Below are positions 17,346 through 26,438 of a stretch of DNA of 64,000 nucleotides, one piece after another. The notes below the pieces were generated by a model. It searched no databases. It was not told the origin of the DNA and was given only the letters and a program-made list of their open reading frames with translations. Where the stretch lies: positions 372,001 to 436,000 of the forward strand of contig NZ_CP017718.1 in assembly GCF_001854405.1 (NCBI RefSeq), in the 5' to 3' direction. This stretch comes from Hyphomonas sp. Mor2 (lineage in GTDB: Bacteria; Pseudomonadota; Alphaproteobacteria; Caulobacterales; Hyphomonadaceae). The position numbers and the translations under genes were made by a program. Each line of letters opens with the position of its first letter. Position 1 is the stretch's first letter.

Positions 17346-17822
17346 ATGAGCGAACAGAAACTCCCATTTGAAGTCATTCGGGCCCGCCGAGCTGGCGCCC
17401 GGCTGGCGGCTGTTCAGGCCCTGTATCAAATGGAGCAGACCGGTCAGAGCGGCAAGTCAGCCATTCGCGACCTGATGGACGACCGTCTCGGATTGGGTCC
17501 GGACGAGGATCCGGTGGAAGAGGCGGATCCAGATCTGTTCAAATCGATCGTCAACGCCACGATCGAACACCAGAGCACAGTCGATAAAGCCATTCTGGCG
17601 CGCCTGTCCAAAGGCTGGAAACTCTCTCGCCTGGACTCGACCACGCGCTCGATCCTGCGTGCGGCGACGGCGGAACTGGTGGCGCACCAGGAATTGTCAC
17701 GTCGTATTCTACTCGATGAATATGTCTCTCTGGCGCACGATTTCTTCGACAAGACGGAAGCGAATTTCGTTAATGCCGTGCTCGACAATGTCTCAAAAGA
17801 CTTGCGGCCCGAAGAGGCTTAG
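17346..17822 (+). CDS. nusB: transcription antitermination factor NusB
   Basis: A 158-residue all-helical NusB, which with NusE (S10) binds boxA RNA for rRNA antitermination. Motifs are RRAGARLAAVQALYQMEQTG at the N-terminus, LSRLDSTTRSILRAATAEL in the middle and LLDEYVSLAHDFFDKTEANFVNAVLDN near the end. It is separated from ribH by the GIY-YIG unit and so must use its own promoter between 17264 and 17345. thiL follows 25 bp downstream. Confidence 0.96.
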   Translation: MSEQKLPFEVIRARRAGARLAAVQALYQMEQTGQSGKSAIRDLMDDRLGLGPDEDPVEEADPDLFKSIVNATIEHQSTVDKAILARLSKGWKLSRLDSTTRSILRAATAELVAHQELSRRILLDEYVSLAHDFFDKTEANFVNAVLDNVSKDLRPEEA

Positions 17823-17847
17823 GCCTTAGTCCCCGGCGGAGACCCGC

Positions 17848-18744
17848 ATGGACGAGACAGCCTGGATCAAACGCCATATTGCCCCGCTGGTAACGTCAGA
17901 CGGCGCTGACGCCTTGCGCGACGATGTGGCGTTGCTGACGACCATCGGGCCAATCATCGCGACCATGGATACGCTTGTTGAGGGCGTTCACTTCCTGCCC
18001 ACAGACCCGCCGGCCACGATCGGGCAGAAACTGATCCGCGTGAACGTCTCCGATATCCATGCCAAGGGGGCGCAGCCGCTCGAGACGCTCCTGTCGATTG
18101 CCTGGCCGCGGTCGCGATCCGAGGCCGCATTCGCCGACCTGATGAGCGGTATAGCCCGTGATCTGGAGGCCTTTGGCGTGTCCTTGATTGGCGGCGATCT
18201 GGTGCGCCATGACGGTCCGCTGACGCTCACGCTATCTTTGACGGGGCGTTGTATTGGCAAACGACCCGTTCGGCGCAGTGGTGGACGAGCCGGAGAGGCC
18301 CTCTATGTGAACGGGGAGGTTGGATGGGGCGGAATTGGCCTTGAAGCGGCTCGGGGGCAGATGGCGTCTGAAACGGCCGAGCGCTACCGCGTGCCGCAAA
18401 TCAGCCCGCTTACTGCGGCTCAGATCGTCGCGGACACCGCCACGGCCAGTATGGACGTGTCGGACGGGCTGCTGCTGGATGCTCACCGCATGGCGGATGC
18501 GTCCGGGTGTGGGGCCCTGTTGGAACTGGACCGCGTCCCCCTGGCGTCGCGGACGACAGATCTGGACGACATCCTGTCTCAGTGCACGGCCGGCGATGAT
18601 TATCGGATCTTGATGAGTGCCCCCCCGGGGCTGGTCCTTCAAGGGTTCACCGAGATCGGAAAACTGACGGAATCACCTGGTCTCCAGCTGGGCTTCAGAG
18701 GACAGTCCGTTAACCCTCCATCAACTCTTGGGTTTGAGCATTAG
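17848..18744 (+). CDS. thiL: thiamine-monophosphate kinase
   Basis: A 298-residue ThiL that phosphorylates thiamine phosphate to thiamine diphosphate. The PurM-like fold is shown by RDDVALL, MDTLVEGVHFLP, RVNVSDIHAKGAQPLETLLSIAWP, LIGGDLVRHDGPLTLTLSLTG and MDVSDGLLLDAHRMA, with a C-terminal GDDYRILM. It sits in the usual nusB-thiL order of alphaproteobacteria. Confidence 0.93.
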   Translation: MDETAWIKRHIAPLVTSDGADALRDDVALLTTIGPIIATMDTLVEGVHFLPTDPPATIGQKLIRVNVSDIHAKGAQPLETLLSIAWPRSRSEAAFADLMSGIARDLEAFGVSLIGGDLVRHDGPLTLTLSLTGRCIGKRPVRRSGGRAGEALYVNGEVGWGGIGLEAARGQMASETAERYRVPQISPLTAAQIVADTATASMDVSDGLLLDAHRMADASGCGALLELDRVPLASRTTDLDDILSQCTAGDDYRILMSAPPGLVLQGFTEIGKLTESPGLQLGFRGQSVNPPSTLGFEH

Positions 18745-18881
18745 CCTGAATTGTAGAGTTCTGACTCGCGCCCGGCGCGATTATCCTTGCGAATGCGCCG
18801 TGACTGTTGCAGTCATGGTCCCACAAACACTCAGGGCAGGGCTGTGAGAGGCTTGCCATATAATTAGGGAGGAAGGGCTAA

Positions 18882-21032
18882 ATGACCCTCTGGTTTTGGA
18901 TAGCCTTAGTCGCGGCTGTGCTCGCGATTGGCTTCGGATGGCTGCAAAGTCAATCCATTATGAAAGCGGATGCGGGTAATGACCGCATGAAAGAGATCGC
19001 AGCAGCGATTCAGGAAGGCGCGAATGCCTATCTGAGCCGCCAGTACCGCACGATCGCCATGGTCGGCGTGGGCGTGGTTATCGTGCTCGCCATCCTGTTC
19101 CGCAATTGGGAAGTGCCGCTTGGCTTCGTCATCGGTGCGGTTCTGTCCGGTGCGGCCGGCTTTATCGGCATGAAAGTGTCCGTTCAGGCCAATGTGCGCA
19201 CCACCCATGCGGCCAGCAATTCTCTTCAGGACGGGCTGTCCATGGCCTTCAAATCAGGCGCGGTGACGGGCCTGCTCGTGGTCGGTCTCGCTCTACTGGG
19301 TGTGGTTGCCTATTACGGTCTGCTGGTCGGCGTGGTTGGCTATGAAGAAAGTAGCCGCAAGGTTGTCGACGGCCTCGTGGCGCTCGGTTTTGGCGCGTCC
19401 CTGATCTCGATCTTCGCGCGACTCGGCGGCGGTATCTTCACCAAAGGGGCTGATGTCGGCGGCGACATGGTCGGCAAGGTGGAAGCCGGTATTCCGGAAG
19501 ACGATCCACGCAACGCTGCGACCATCGCGGACAATGTTGGCGATAATGTCGGCGATTGCGCCGGTATGGCCGCTGACCTGTTCGAGACCTATGCCGTGAC
19601 GATTGTGGCGACCATGGTGCTCAGCGCGATCTATTTCGGTGGCACCAGCTATCTTGGCGCGATCCTGCTATTCCCGCTGGCGATTTGTGCGGTGTGTATC
19701 ATCGCCTCGGTCATCGGGACATATTTCGTCAAGCTCGGCAAAGGCTCCACGAACATCATGGGCGCGCTCTACAAGGGCCTGATTGCAACCGGTATCCTGA
19801 CCGTTGGCGGTCTTGCCATTGCGGTGAACTATGCGCTGCCTAACGGCTTCGGCGAACTGGAAGGCGCCGCGACGGCTCTTGGTCTTACCGGATCCGTGAC
19901 GGGTATGGACCTGTTCCTCTGCGGCGTTGCAGGCCTGGTTGTGACCGCTCTGATCGTGGTCATCACCGAGTACTATACCGGTGTTGATTATCGTCCGGTG
20001 AAGTCTGTGGCCGAAGCTTCGTCTTCAGGACATGGTACGAACGTGATCCAGGGCCTCGCTGTGTCTCTGGAATCAACCGCGCTGCCGGCGATCACAATTA
20101 TCGCGGGCATCATCCTGACCTTCAATCTGGCTGGTCTGTTCGGGATCGCGATCGCGACCACTACGATGCTGGCGCTTGCGGGCATGATCGTGGCGCTCGA
20201 TGCGTTCGGTCCTGTCACCGACAATGCCGGCGGTATCGCCGAGATGGCCGAGCTACCAAGCTCTGTCCGTGACACCACGGACGCGCTCGATGCGGTGGGC
20301 AACACCACCAAGGCGGTGACCAAGGGCTATGCGATCGGTTCAGCTGGTCTCGGGGCGCTTGTGCTGTTTGCGGCCTATAATGAGGACCTCAAATATTTCG
20401 CCGTGAATGCCGCGGAGAGCTCCATCCTGCATGGCGTTTCCGTCGACTTCTCGATTGCGAACCCATATGTCGTGGTTGGCCTGCTGTTCGGCGGTCTGCT
20501 GCCCTTCCTGTTCGGCGGTATGTCGATGATGGCCGTTGGCCGCGCCGCGCAAGCCGTGGTCGAGGAAGTTCGTAGCCAGTTCAAGAACGATCCGGGCATC
20601 ATGGAAGGCACCTCCAAGCCGAACTATGGCAAGGCGGTCGATATCCTGACCTCGGCGGCGATCAAGGAAATGATTGTTCCATCCTTGCTGCCGGTTCTGT
20701 CGCCGGTCGTGCTGTTCCTGCTGATCTGGTGGATTGCAGGCGTACCAGCGGCTCTGGCGGCTGTTGGCGCCATGCTGCTCGGCGTGATCGTGACAGGCCT
20801 GTTTGTGGCCATCTCGATGACCTCTGGCGGCGGTGCCTGGGACAATGCCAAGAAGTATATCGAAGACGGCAATCATGGCGGCAAGGGCTCCGAAGCCCAC
20901 AAGGCCGCTGTGACCGGCGATACAGTCGGTGATCCGTACAAGGATACGGCTGGTCCAGCTGTGAATCCGATGATCAAGATCACCAATATCGTGGCGCTCT
21001 TGATGCTCGCCGTCTTGGCGGGCGGTCACTAA
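18882..21032 (+). CDS. hppA: proton-translocating membrane pyrophosphatase, K+-independent
   Basis: A 716-residue membrane pyrophosphatase with about 16 helices that couples PPi hydrolysis to proton export. The catalytic loop [23 protein letters not shown] and the following [18 protein letters not shown] bind Mg-PPi. A Lys at residue 477 in GNTTKAV, where K+-dependent enzymes have Ala, marks the K+-independent H+-pumping class. A GGAGG ribosome site lies 9 bases before the ATG and a TATAAT hexamer is at 18859-18864. A strong terminator follows. Confidence 0.97.
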   Translation: MTLWFWIALVAAVLAIGFGWLQSQSIMKADAGNDRMKEIAAAIQEGANAYLSRQYRTIAMVGVGVVIVLAILFRNWEVPLGFVIGAVLSGAAGFIGMKVSVQANVRTTHAASNSLQDGLSMAFKSGAVTGLLVVGLALLGVVAYYGLLVGVVGYEESSRKVVDGLVALGFGASLISIFARLGGGIFTKGADVGGDMVGKVEAGIPEDDPRNAATIADNVGDNVGDCAGMAADLFETYAVTIVATMVLSAIYFGGTSYLGAILLFPLAICAVCIIASVIGTYFVKLGKGSTNIMGALYKGLIATGILTVGGLAIAVNYALPNGFGELEGAATALGLTGSVTGMDLFLCGVAGLVVTALIVVITEYYTGVDYRPVKSVAEASSSGHGTNVIQGLAVSLESTALPAITIIAGIILTFNLAGLFGIAIATTTMLALAGMIVALDAFGPVTDNAGGIAEMAELPSSVRDTTDALDAVGNTTKAVTKGYAIGSAGLGALVLFAAYNEDLKYFAVNAAESSILHGVSVDFSIANPYVVVGLLFGGLLPFLFGGMSMMAVGRAAQAVVEEVRSQFKNDPGIMEGTSKPNYGKAVDILTSAAIKEMIVPSLLPVLSPVVLFLLIWWIAGVPAALAAVGAMLLGVIVTGLFVAISMTSGGGAWDNAKKYIEDGNHGGKGSEAHKAAVTGDTVGDPYKDTAGPAVNPMIKITNIVALLMLAVLAGGH

Positions 21033-21056
21033 AAGCAACCTGCAATAGAATCAGGG

Positions 21057-21085
21057 AAACCCGCGTCTTTCGGCGCGGGTTTTTC
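21057..21085 (+). terminator. Rho-independent terminator of hppA
   Basis: A 9-bp stem (AAACCCGCG / CGCGGGTTT) with an 8-base loop runs into TTTTT, 25 bp after the hppA stop. Confidence 0.92.
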
Positions 21086-21157
21086 TATGTCAGATCGTTA
21101 ACGATGATTGGTCCGGAATTTGCTGCGTATTCGGGGGCTAGCTGAATATGAACGCAA

Positions 21158-22159
21158 ATGTTGTTAACGAGTCTGACGAAATTTACGCGCTCAGAGCAAT
21201 CAAATGGTCGCTATGTTTTAGCGCCCTTTGTCTGGGTGTTTGCGTTTTTGTTGTCACTCGCCCGGTTGGCTGGCGGACCGTCATTGCTGGCCGAGTCCGC
21301 GATTCTTATTGTGCCGGAAGATCCGGTTGAAGAGCTAGAAGACCCAACAGACAGCACCGATACGGTGGATATCCGACCGGTTCGGCCCGAGCCGACGCGC
21401 GAACCGCGACCAATCCGGAGAGGGTCGTTCTTTGCGGATCTGCGTCAGCCGATCGATTTCAATTACTGGCGCGTCTCCACCTACAGGAATGATCAACCCG
21501 GGGCTTATTATGGCGGACCGTGGCTGCTTGAGAATATTATCCAGCAGCACGACCGACTGATCCTGCGCGTCAATGCGAGTGTCGATGGGGCGCCTCCGAC
21601 CATGGCGGAAATGCGAACGCGGGAAAAGTATGGCTATGGGCGATACGAAGTGATCATGCGCCCGTCAGGCGAGAGCGGGGTCGTGTCGACCTTCTTTACC
21701 TATACCGGCCCGTGGGATGGCGACCCCAAGGACGAAATTGATATCGAGTTCGTCGGCAAGCGCCCCACGATCGCTGAATACAATTACTGGAAGAACGGGC
21801 AAACCGGGGAGTATAGCCGGGAACCGCTCGGGTTCGACTATTCCGAGCGCCTGAATCTGTTCGCGTTTGAGTGGCACCCGGACGAGATTATCTGGTTTGT
21901 GAATGGCGAAGAGCACTATCGCTCCCCCCGCGACGCGTCGCAGATTCCAACGCATCCGGGGAATATCTATCTTAGTGCCTGGACCGGGCGACCGGGAATG
22001 TACCCCTGGACAGGCCCGCCTGAGTTCGGCGAGAGCGCGCAGGCAGAGTATGCGTGCGTCTCCTACGTGCCGTTTGAGAGCGATTCCTATTCGTGCGCGG
22101 ACTTATGGGGGGAAGACCCGCAATTTCAGCGTGAAGACGCTGCAGACGACGAGGACTAG
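21158..22159 (+). CDS. glycoside hydrolase family 16 protein
   Basis: A 333-residue exported beta-glucanase-like protein. A hydrophobic segment at about residues 20-42 is a signal peptide or anchor, followed by an acidic/Pro-rich linker (50-80). The GH16 jelly-roll domain (about 85-310) carries the catalytic triad E193-I-D195-I-E197 in DEIDIEFVG, with E193 the nucleophile and E197 the acid/base. Lichenase, laminarinase or ExoK-type activity is possible; the linkage cannot be told. The extreme C-terminus is acidic (DDED). It converges with bamE, with a 4-bp overlap. Confidence 0.88.
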   Translation: MLLTSLTKFTRSEQSNGRYVLAPFVWVFAFLLSLARLAGGPSLLAESAILIVPEDPVEELEDPTDSTDTVDIRPVRPEPTREPRPIRRGSFFADLRQPIDFNYWRVSTYRNDQPGAYYGGPWLLENIIQQHDRLILRVNASVDGAPPTMAEMRTREKYGYGRYEVIMRPSGESGVVSTFFTYTGPWDGDPKDEIDIEFVGKRPTIAEYNYWKNGQTGEYSREPLGFDYSERLNLFAFEWHPDEIIWFVNGEEHYRSPRDASQIPTHPGNIYLSAWTGRPGMYPWTGPPEFGESAQAEYACVSYVPFESDSYSCADLWGEDPQFQREDAADDED

Positions 22160-22632
22160 CGGCGACCGGTCGGATTGCCCGGCGTGCGCTCATCCGTTTG
22201 CGGCAATGCGACCGCACCCACGGTTCCGAAGATTTGCTCCAGCAAACCCAGCTCACGACCCCGGGTCGGTGTCTCACGGGACGCATAGCGGATGACGGAC
22301 CCATCGGATTCGTCATAGGTTAGCAGCTCTTCGACCACATCATCCTCGCCAAACCGGATTGCGGTGATGGAGCGCGCTTTCGTGCGCGGTGTGAAGAAGG
22401 CGATTCGCTCGCGCTGCGTCGTGATGTAGAACCAGGTGTTCTCGTCAAACACGCTCTCGGTCGATGCCGATCCCAATTGCGCCAGAACGCTGGCGCGCGA
22501 ATCTTCACCGACCTTGATATTTTGCGGCAAGACTTCGTCAGCGGTGTAGCCGTGATAGTCCTCAATCGGGCTGATACAGGCCGTGGTGAGGCCCGCCAAT
22601 GCGATGGATGCAAGAATGACACGTCGCGCCAT
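22156..22632 (-). CDS. bamE: outer membrane assembly lipoprotein BamE
   Basis: A 158-residue BamE/SmpA-domain lipoprotein of the BAM complex. The frame is open further upstream, but MARRVILASIALAGLTTAC at 22632 is a clear lipoprotein signal (lipobox LTTAC) with AGGAG ahead of it. The mature part has the BamE pattern: the N-terminal ...DEVLPQNIKVGEDSRASVLAQLGSAS, then WFYITTQ, then VEELLTYDE. The C-terminal third is a longer tail than in E. coli. It is divergent from the CBP3-type chaperone gene, as in many alphaproteobacteria. Confidence 0.9.
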   Translation of the reverse strand: MARRVILASIALAGLTTACISPIEDYHGYTADEVLPQNIKVGEDSRASVLAQLGSASTESVFDENTWFYITTQRERIAFFTPRTKARSITAIRFGEDDVVEELLTYDESDGSVIRYASRETPTRGRELGLLEQIFGTVGAVALPQTDERTPGNPTGRR

Positions 22633-22729
22633 GAGGCTACTCCTGATAACTGAGCTGGAGATAAGGCCGAAAACCTGTAATTGGCAAGCGTCAGGAAACA
22701 CCAGGGACAAGACGAAAATAGGGCGATTC

Positions 22730-23242
22730 ATGTTTGGATGGTTCAAGAAGACAAATGCTGACCCCGTAGCGGTCAAGAAGTGGCGCGATGCTGTGACCAG
22801 AATGGCGCGCGAGCCGGAGCCATTCCTGCGCGGCTGGACGCCGGACACGATTTACGGACGCTTTCATATGGTCGCGCTGGTCGCCACGCTGGCCATGCGC
22901 CGGTTCCGGGAACAGGGCCAGGAGGGAAACGCCTTGTCGAAGGCCTTCTCTGAGATGTTGTTCTCCGATTTTGACCACTCGCTGCGCGAGCATGGGGTTG
23001 GGGATTCCTCGATTGCCCGACGGATCCGCAAGATGGGCGAGGAATTTTATGGCCTGGCAAGCGCCGTTGATGAGGCGCTGGAGCAGGGCGGGCCTGACAA
23101 ACACCTCGCCCAGGTGATCCAGCGCAATATCCAGCAAGACGCCGAAAAGGCGCTTGAGCTGGCCAATTATGTGCTCGATCTGAACCTGCGTGTGGAGCGT
23201 GTGAAGGACGCCCTGGTTCTGGAAGGACCAGACGAGCTTTGA
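22730..23242 (+). CDS. ubiquinol-cytochrome c chaperone (CBP3/UQCC1 family)
   Basis: A 170-residue protein of the CBP3 family, which assists assembly of cytochrome b in the bc1 complex. MFGWFKK begins the protein, followed by YGRFHMVALVATLAMRRFRE and the helical core MLFSDFDHSLREHGVGDSSIARRIRKMGEEFYG, which is the family signature. The ATG at 22730 is chosen over earlier in-frame Met codons because those fall inside the divergent bamE promoter. plsX lies 93 bp downstream. Confidence 0.9.
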   Translation: MFGWFKKTNADPVAVKKWRDAVTRMAREPEPFLRGWTPDTIYGRFHMVALVATLAMRRFREQGQEGNALSKAFSEMLFSDFDHSLREHGVGDSSIARRIRKMGEEFYGLASAVDEALEQGGPDKHLAQVIQRNIQQDAEKALELANYVLDLNLRVERVKDALVLEGPDEL

Positions 23243-23335
23243 CTTCGCGTAAAGTAAGCTCATTCTATCCGTTGCCTTTCGCATCGGTCGCGCATAGGTT
23301 GCGCCGACTTTTGAGGCATTGTGGAGTTCCGCCGA

Positions 23336-24373
23336 ATGGCCAGCCTTATTCTGTCAATTGACGCCATGGGCGGCGACGCGGCCCCGACGGTTGTCCTTGA
23401 CGGTCTGAAACTATTTGCCGCCCAGCGAAAGAATGTCCTGTTCGAGGTCCATGGCCGCGCAGAAGACATCACTGCGGGCATTGAATCTCGCGATTTGATG
23501 GATCGCTGTACGATCTTCCATCATGACGATGTCGTCGACATGAGCGAGAAGCCCTCCGCGGCGCTGCGGCGGGCCAAGACCACCAGCATGTGGGGCGCGG
23601 TCCAGGCGGTCAAAGCCGGACGCGCAGGCGCCGCCGTATCGGCTGGTAATACCGGCGCGCTGATGGCGTTCTCGATGATGTCCCTGCGCAAGATGGAGGG
23701 CGTGCACCGACCCGCCATGACGGCGATCTGGCCGACCGTGGAAGGGCGGTCCATCGTCCTCGATGTCGGTGCCAACCTGGATGCGGATTCGGACCAGCTG
23801 GTGACGTTCGCCATTATGGGCGAAGCCTATGCGCGGGCGGTCACTGGCAAAGCCAAGCCGACGATTGGATTGCTGAATATCGGGTCCGAGGACGGCAAGG
23901 GCCGGGATACGCTGAAACTGGCGGCTGAACGCTTGCGCGAATCCGAACTTGGGCTTGATTTTCGCGGCTATATTGAAGGCAATGACATTGCCATGGGCGC
24001 CGTCGATGTCGTCGTGACGGATGGATTTACCGGCAATGTGGCGCTGAAGACGGCCGAGGGCACGGCCCGCCTGGTCGCGTCCTATGTGCGTGAAGCATTG
24101 ACCTCCGGCGTGATCTCGAAAGTCGGGGCGGCCCTGGCCAGCTCCGGCCTCAAGCGGTTGAAGGAAAGAATGGATCCGTCAAATGTGAATGGCGGCGTGC
24201 TTCTCGGACTCAATGGAGTTGTGGTAAAAAGCCATGGCGGAACCGATGCCGAAGGCTACGCCACCGCAGTGAAACTGGCCGCAGATCTCGCCGCCAGTCA
24301 GTATATGGAAGAAGTTGCCGCTGGTCTCAGTCGAGACCGGGTCGAGGTCAGCTTGAGTGAGGCCTCAGAATGA
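23336..24373 (+). CDS. plsX: phosphate acyltransferase PlsX
   Basis: A 345-residue PlsX, which makes acyl-phosphate from acyl-ACP for phospholipid synthesis. Motifs are [68 protein letters not shown] and [16 protein letters not shown]. The ATG at 23336 has GGAG 9 bases upstream; an in-frame GTG at 23321 is less likely. The stop overlaps the fabH start (ATGA), so the two are translationally coupled. Confidence 0.96.
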   Translation: MASLILSIDAMGGDAAPTVVLDGLKLFAAQRKNVLFEVHGRAEDITAGIESRDLMDRCTIFHHDDVVDMSEKPSAALRRAKTTSMWGAVQAVKAGRAGAAVSAGNTGALMAFSMMSLRKMEGVHRPAMTAIWPTVEGRSIVLDVGANLDADSDQLVTFAIMGEAYARAVTGKAKPTIGLLNIGSEDGKGRDTLKLAAERLRESELGLDFRGYIEGNDIAMGAVDVVVTDGFTGNVALKTAEGTARLVASYVREALTSGVISKVGAALASSGLKRLKERMDPSNVNGGVLLGLNGVVVKSHGGTDAEGYATAVKLAADLAASQYMEEVAAGLSRDRVEVSLSEASE

Positions 24374-25344
24374 GTGCGATCAGAAGTGTCATTCGCGGCA
24401 CAGGCGGCTACCTGCCTGAGCGCATCATGACCAATGACGAGATGTCTGAAATCGTCGAGACGTCGGATCAGTGGATCCAGGAACGGACCGGAATTCGCCA
24501 ACGCCATATTGCCGCTGACGGTGAGCTGACCTCTGATCTCGCGACCCAGGCGGCGCGCTCGATCCTGGCGGATGCGGGCATCGCGGCTGAAGACGTCGAC
24601 CTGATCGTTCTTGCGACGACGACACCGGACAAAACCTTCCCTGCAACGGCGACGGCGGTGCAGGCCAATCTCGGCATGGGCTCCGGCGCGGCATTTGATG
24701 TACAGGCCGTGTGTTCCGGCTTCCTGTTCGCCCTGGCGACGGCGGATTCGATGCTCAAGACCGGCCTGTTCAAGACGGCTCTGGTGATTGGCGCGGAGAC
24801 CTTTACCCGCATCCTCGACTGGTCGGATCGCGGCACGTGTGTCCTGTTTGGCGATGGCGCCGGCGGCGTTGTCCTGACCGCGGAAAGCGAAGCGGACGCT
24901 GGCGATCGCGGCGTCCTGACCCATCATATCCGCACCGACGGCACCAAGAGCGAGCTCTTGCATGTCGATGGCGGCGTGTCTTCCACCGGCACGATCGGGC
25001 ATGTGCGCATGCTCGGCAACCAGGTCTTCAAGCATGCCGTGACGAATATTTCGAGCGCCATCAACGCAGTCTATGAAGAGACCGGGATCGGGTCGGATGA
25101 TGTCGACTGGTTCGTGCCGCACCAGGCCAATCAGCGTATTCTGAATGGCGTGGCGAAGAAAATGAAGCTCGACGAGAACAAGGTCATTTCGACCGTCGGC
25201 CAGCACGGCAATACGTCTGCGGCTTCGATTCCACTTGCTTTACACACAGCAGTCAGCGATGGTCGCATTCAACCGGGCCATTTGGTGCTCAGTGAAGCCA
25301 TGGGTGGTGGATTTTCCTGGGGTGCGAGTCTCTTCCGCATCTGA
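24370..25344 (+). CDS. fabH: beta-ketoacyl-ACP synthase III
   Basis: A 324-residue KAS III that condenses acetyl-CoA with malonyl-ACP to start fatty acid synthesis. The catalytic triad is C115 (VQAVCSGF), H251 (VPHQANQRI) and N281 (GNTSAAS). The C-terminus [13 protein letters not shown] is typical. It is in the standard plsX-fabH-ihfA order. Confidence 0.97.
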   Translation: MSAIRSVIRGTGGYLPERIMTNDEMSEIVETSDQWIQERTGIRQRHIAADGELTSDLATQAARSILADAGIAAEDVDLIVLATTTPDKTFPATATAVQANLGMGSGAAFDVQAVCSGFLFALATADSMLKTGLFKTALVIGAETFTRILDWSDRGTCVLFGDGAGGVVLTAESEADAGDRGVLTHHIRTDGTKSELLHVDGGVSSTGTIGHVRMLGNQVFKHAVTNISSAINAVYEETGIGSDDVDWFVPHQANQRILNGVAKKMKLDENKVISTVGQHGNTSAASIPLALHTAVSDGRIQPGHLVLSEAMGGGFSWGASLFRI

Positions 25345-25404
25345 CCCGCCTTTGGATTTCGTTAAGAACTCGGTCGCTATTGTTAACTATGAGGAGCTGA
25401 TAAC

Positions 25405-25695
25405 GTGACGAATGCAACGCTCACACGTGTGGAATTGACTGACGCCATTGTGCGTGAGGTCGGTCTGACGCGGCAGGAATCCTCGCACTTGCTCGACCGA
25501 ATGCTGGAAATGATCAGCGAAAGCCTGGAACAGGATGGGAGTGTGAAACTCTCCCGTTTTGGAAATTTCAATGTCCGTAAGAAAGCGGCCCGCGAAGGGC
25601 GCAATCCTAAAACGGGTATTCAGGCGACAATATCGGCGCGCAAGGTTGTGACTTTCAAACCTTCTCCGATGCTCAAAGATCGCGTCGGAGGCTAA
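25405..25695 (+). CDS. ihfA: integration host factor alpha subunit
   Basis: A 96-residue HU/IHF-fold DNA-bending protein. The beta-arm region carries FGNFNVRKKAAREGRNPKTG, which includes the proline that intercalates DNA. The start codon is GTG at 25405, preceded by GAGGAG at 25391-25396. Its position between fabH and a MerR gene is conserved in alphaproteobacteria and supports the alpha rather than the beta subunit. Confidence 0.95.
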   Translation: MTNATLTRVELTDAIVREVGLTRQESSHLLDRMLEMISESLEQDGSVKLSRFGNFNVRKKAAREGRNPKTGIQATISARKVVTFKPSPMLKDRVGG

Positions 25696-25714
25696 ACGCG
25701 AGACCAAAAAAGAG

Positions 25715-26215
25715 ATGCCGAGTTCTGCTGCCCGCAAGATTGAAAAATCCGCTGATGCCTATCGTTCAATCGGGGAAGCCGCTGAAGAGCTTGGCCTGCA
25801 GCCACATGTGCTGCGCTATTGGGAAACCAAGTTCGCCAAATTCGTGAAGCCGCTGAAGCGCCGCGATGGCCGCCGCATGTTCCGTCCGGAAGACATGGCG
25901 GCTCTGCGCGCCATTCAGACACTGGTCCATGATCAGGGCATGACCTTGAAGGGCGCCGGCAAGCTGCTCGGCGAGCAGGGGGTCGACTCCGTCCTCGGCG
26001 GCGAAGCACGAATTGTCGCCCCTGCCGACTCAGGCGATGTTGCGGCAACGGCCAGCCCGGCCAGAGAGATGCAGGAAACCGTGCGCAAAGCCTTCGAAGC
26101 CAGTCAGCCAGATGCCCCCGCCAGCGGCACCCAGGAGCGCCTGGAGACGATCCTGTCGGATCTCACCGACATCAAGGCCCGTCTCGACGCTGTCCGCCTC
26201 AAGAAGGCCGCCTGA
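25715..26215 (+). CDS. MerR-family transcriptional regulator
   Basis: A 166-residue protein with an N-terminal MerR helix-turn-helix (about residues 15-85: [48 protein letters not shown]) and a variable C-terminal half with a coiled-coil-like end. It lacks metal-binding cysteines. It follows ihfA by 19 bp, as in most alphaproteobacteria, where its targets are not established. Confidence 0.9.
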   Translation: MPSSAARKIEKSADAYRSIGEAAEELGLQPHVLRYWETKFAKFVKPLKRRDGRRMFRPEDMAALRAIQTLVHDQGMTLKGAGKLLGEQGVDSVLGGEARIVAPADSGDVAATASPAREMQETVRKAFEASQPDAPASGTQERLETILSDLTDIKARLDAVRLKKAA

Positions 26216-26281
26216 AGACCCAAAGCGCCGTCATTTCCCATTGCCAATTTTCGAGATGCGCCTATACCACCGCACTTGGTT

Positions 26282-26358
<77 letters not shown>

Positions 26359-26379
26359 TTTGAACGCGGTGCTGTCCCC

Positions 26380-26408
26380 AAAAAAAAGGGGCAGCCTGAA
26401 GCTGCCCC
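26380..26408 (-). terminator. Rho-independent terminator of the TonB-dependent receptor gene
   Basis: Read on the minus strand, an 8-bp stem (GGGGCAGC / GCTGCCCC) with a 5-base loop runs into eight T. It lies 31 bp beyond the receptor stop codon. Confidence 0.93.
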
Positions 26409-26438
26409 AAGGGAGGAATACGCGTTTTTTGATCTCAC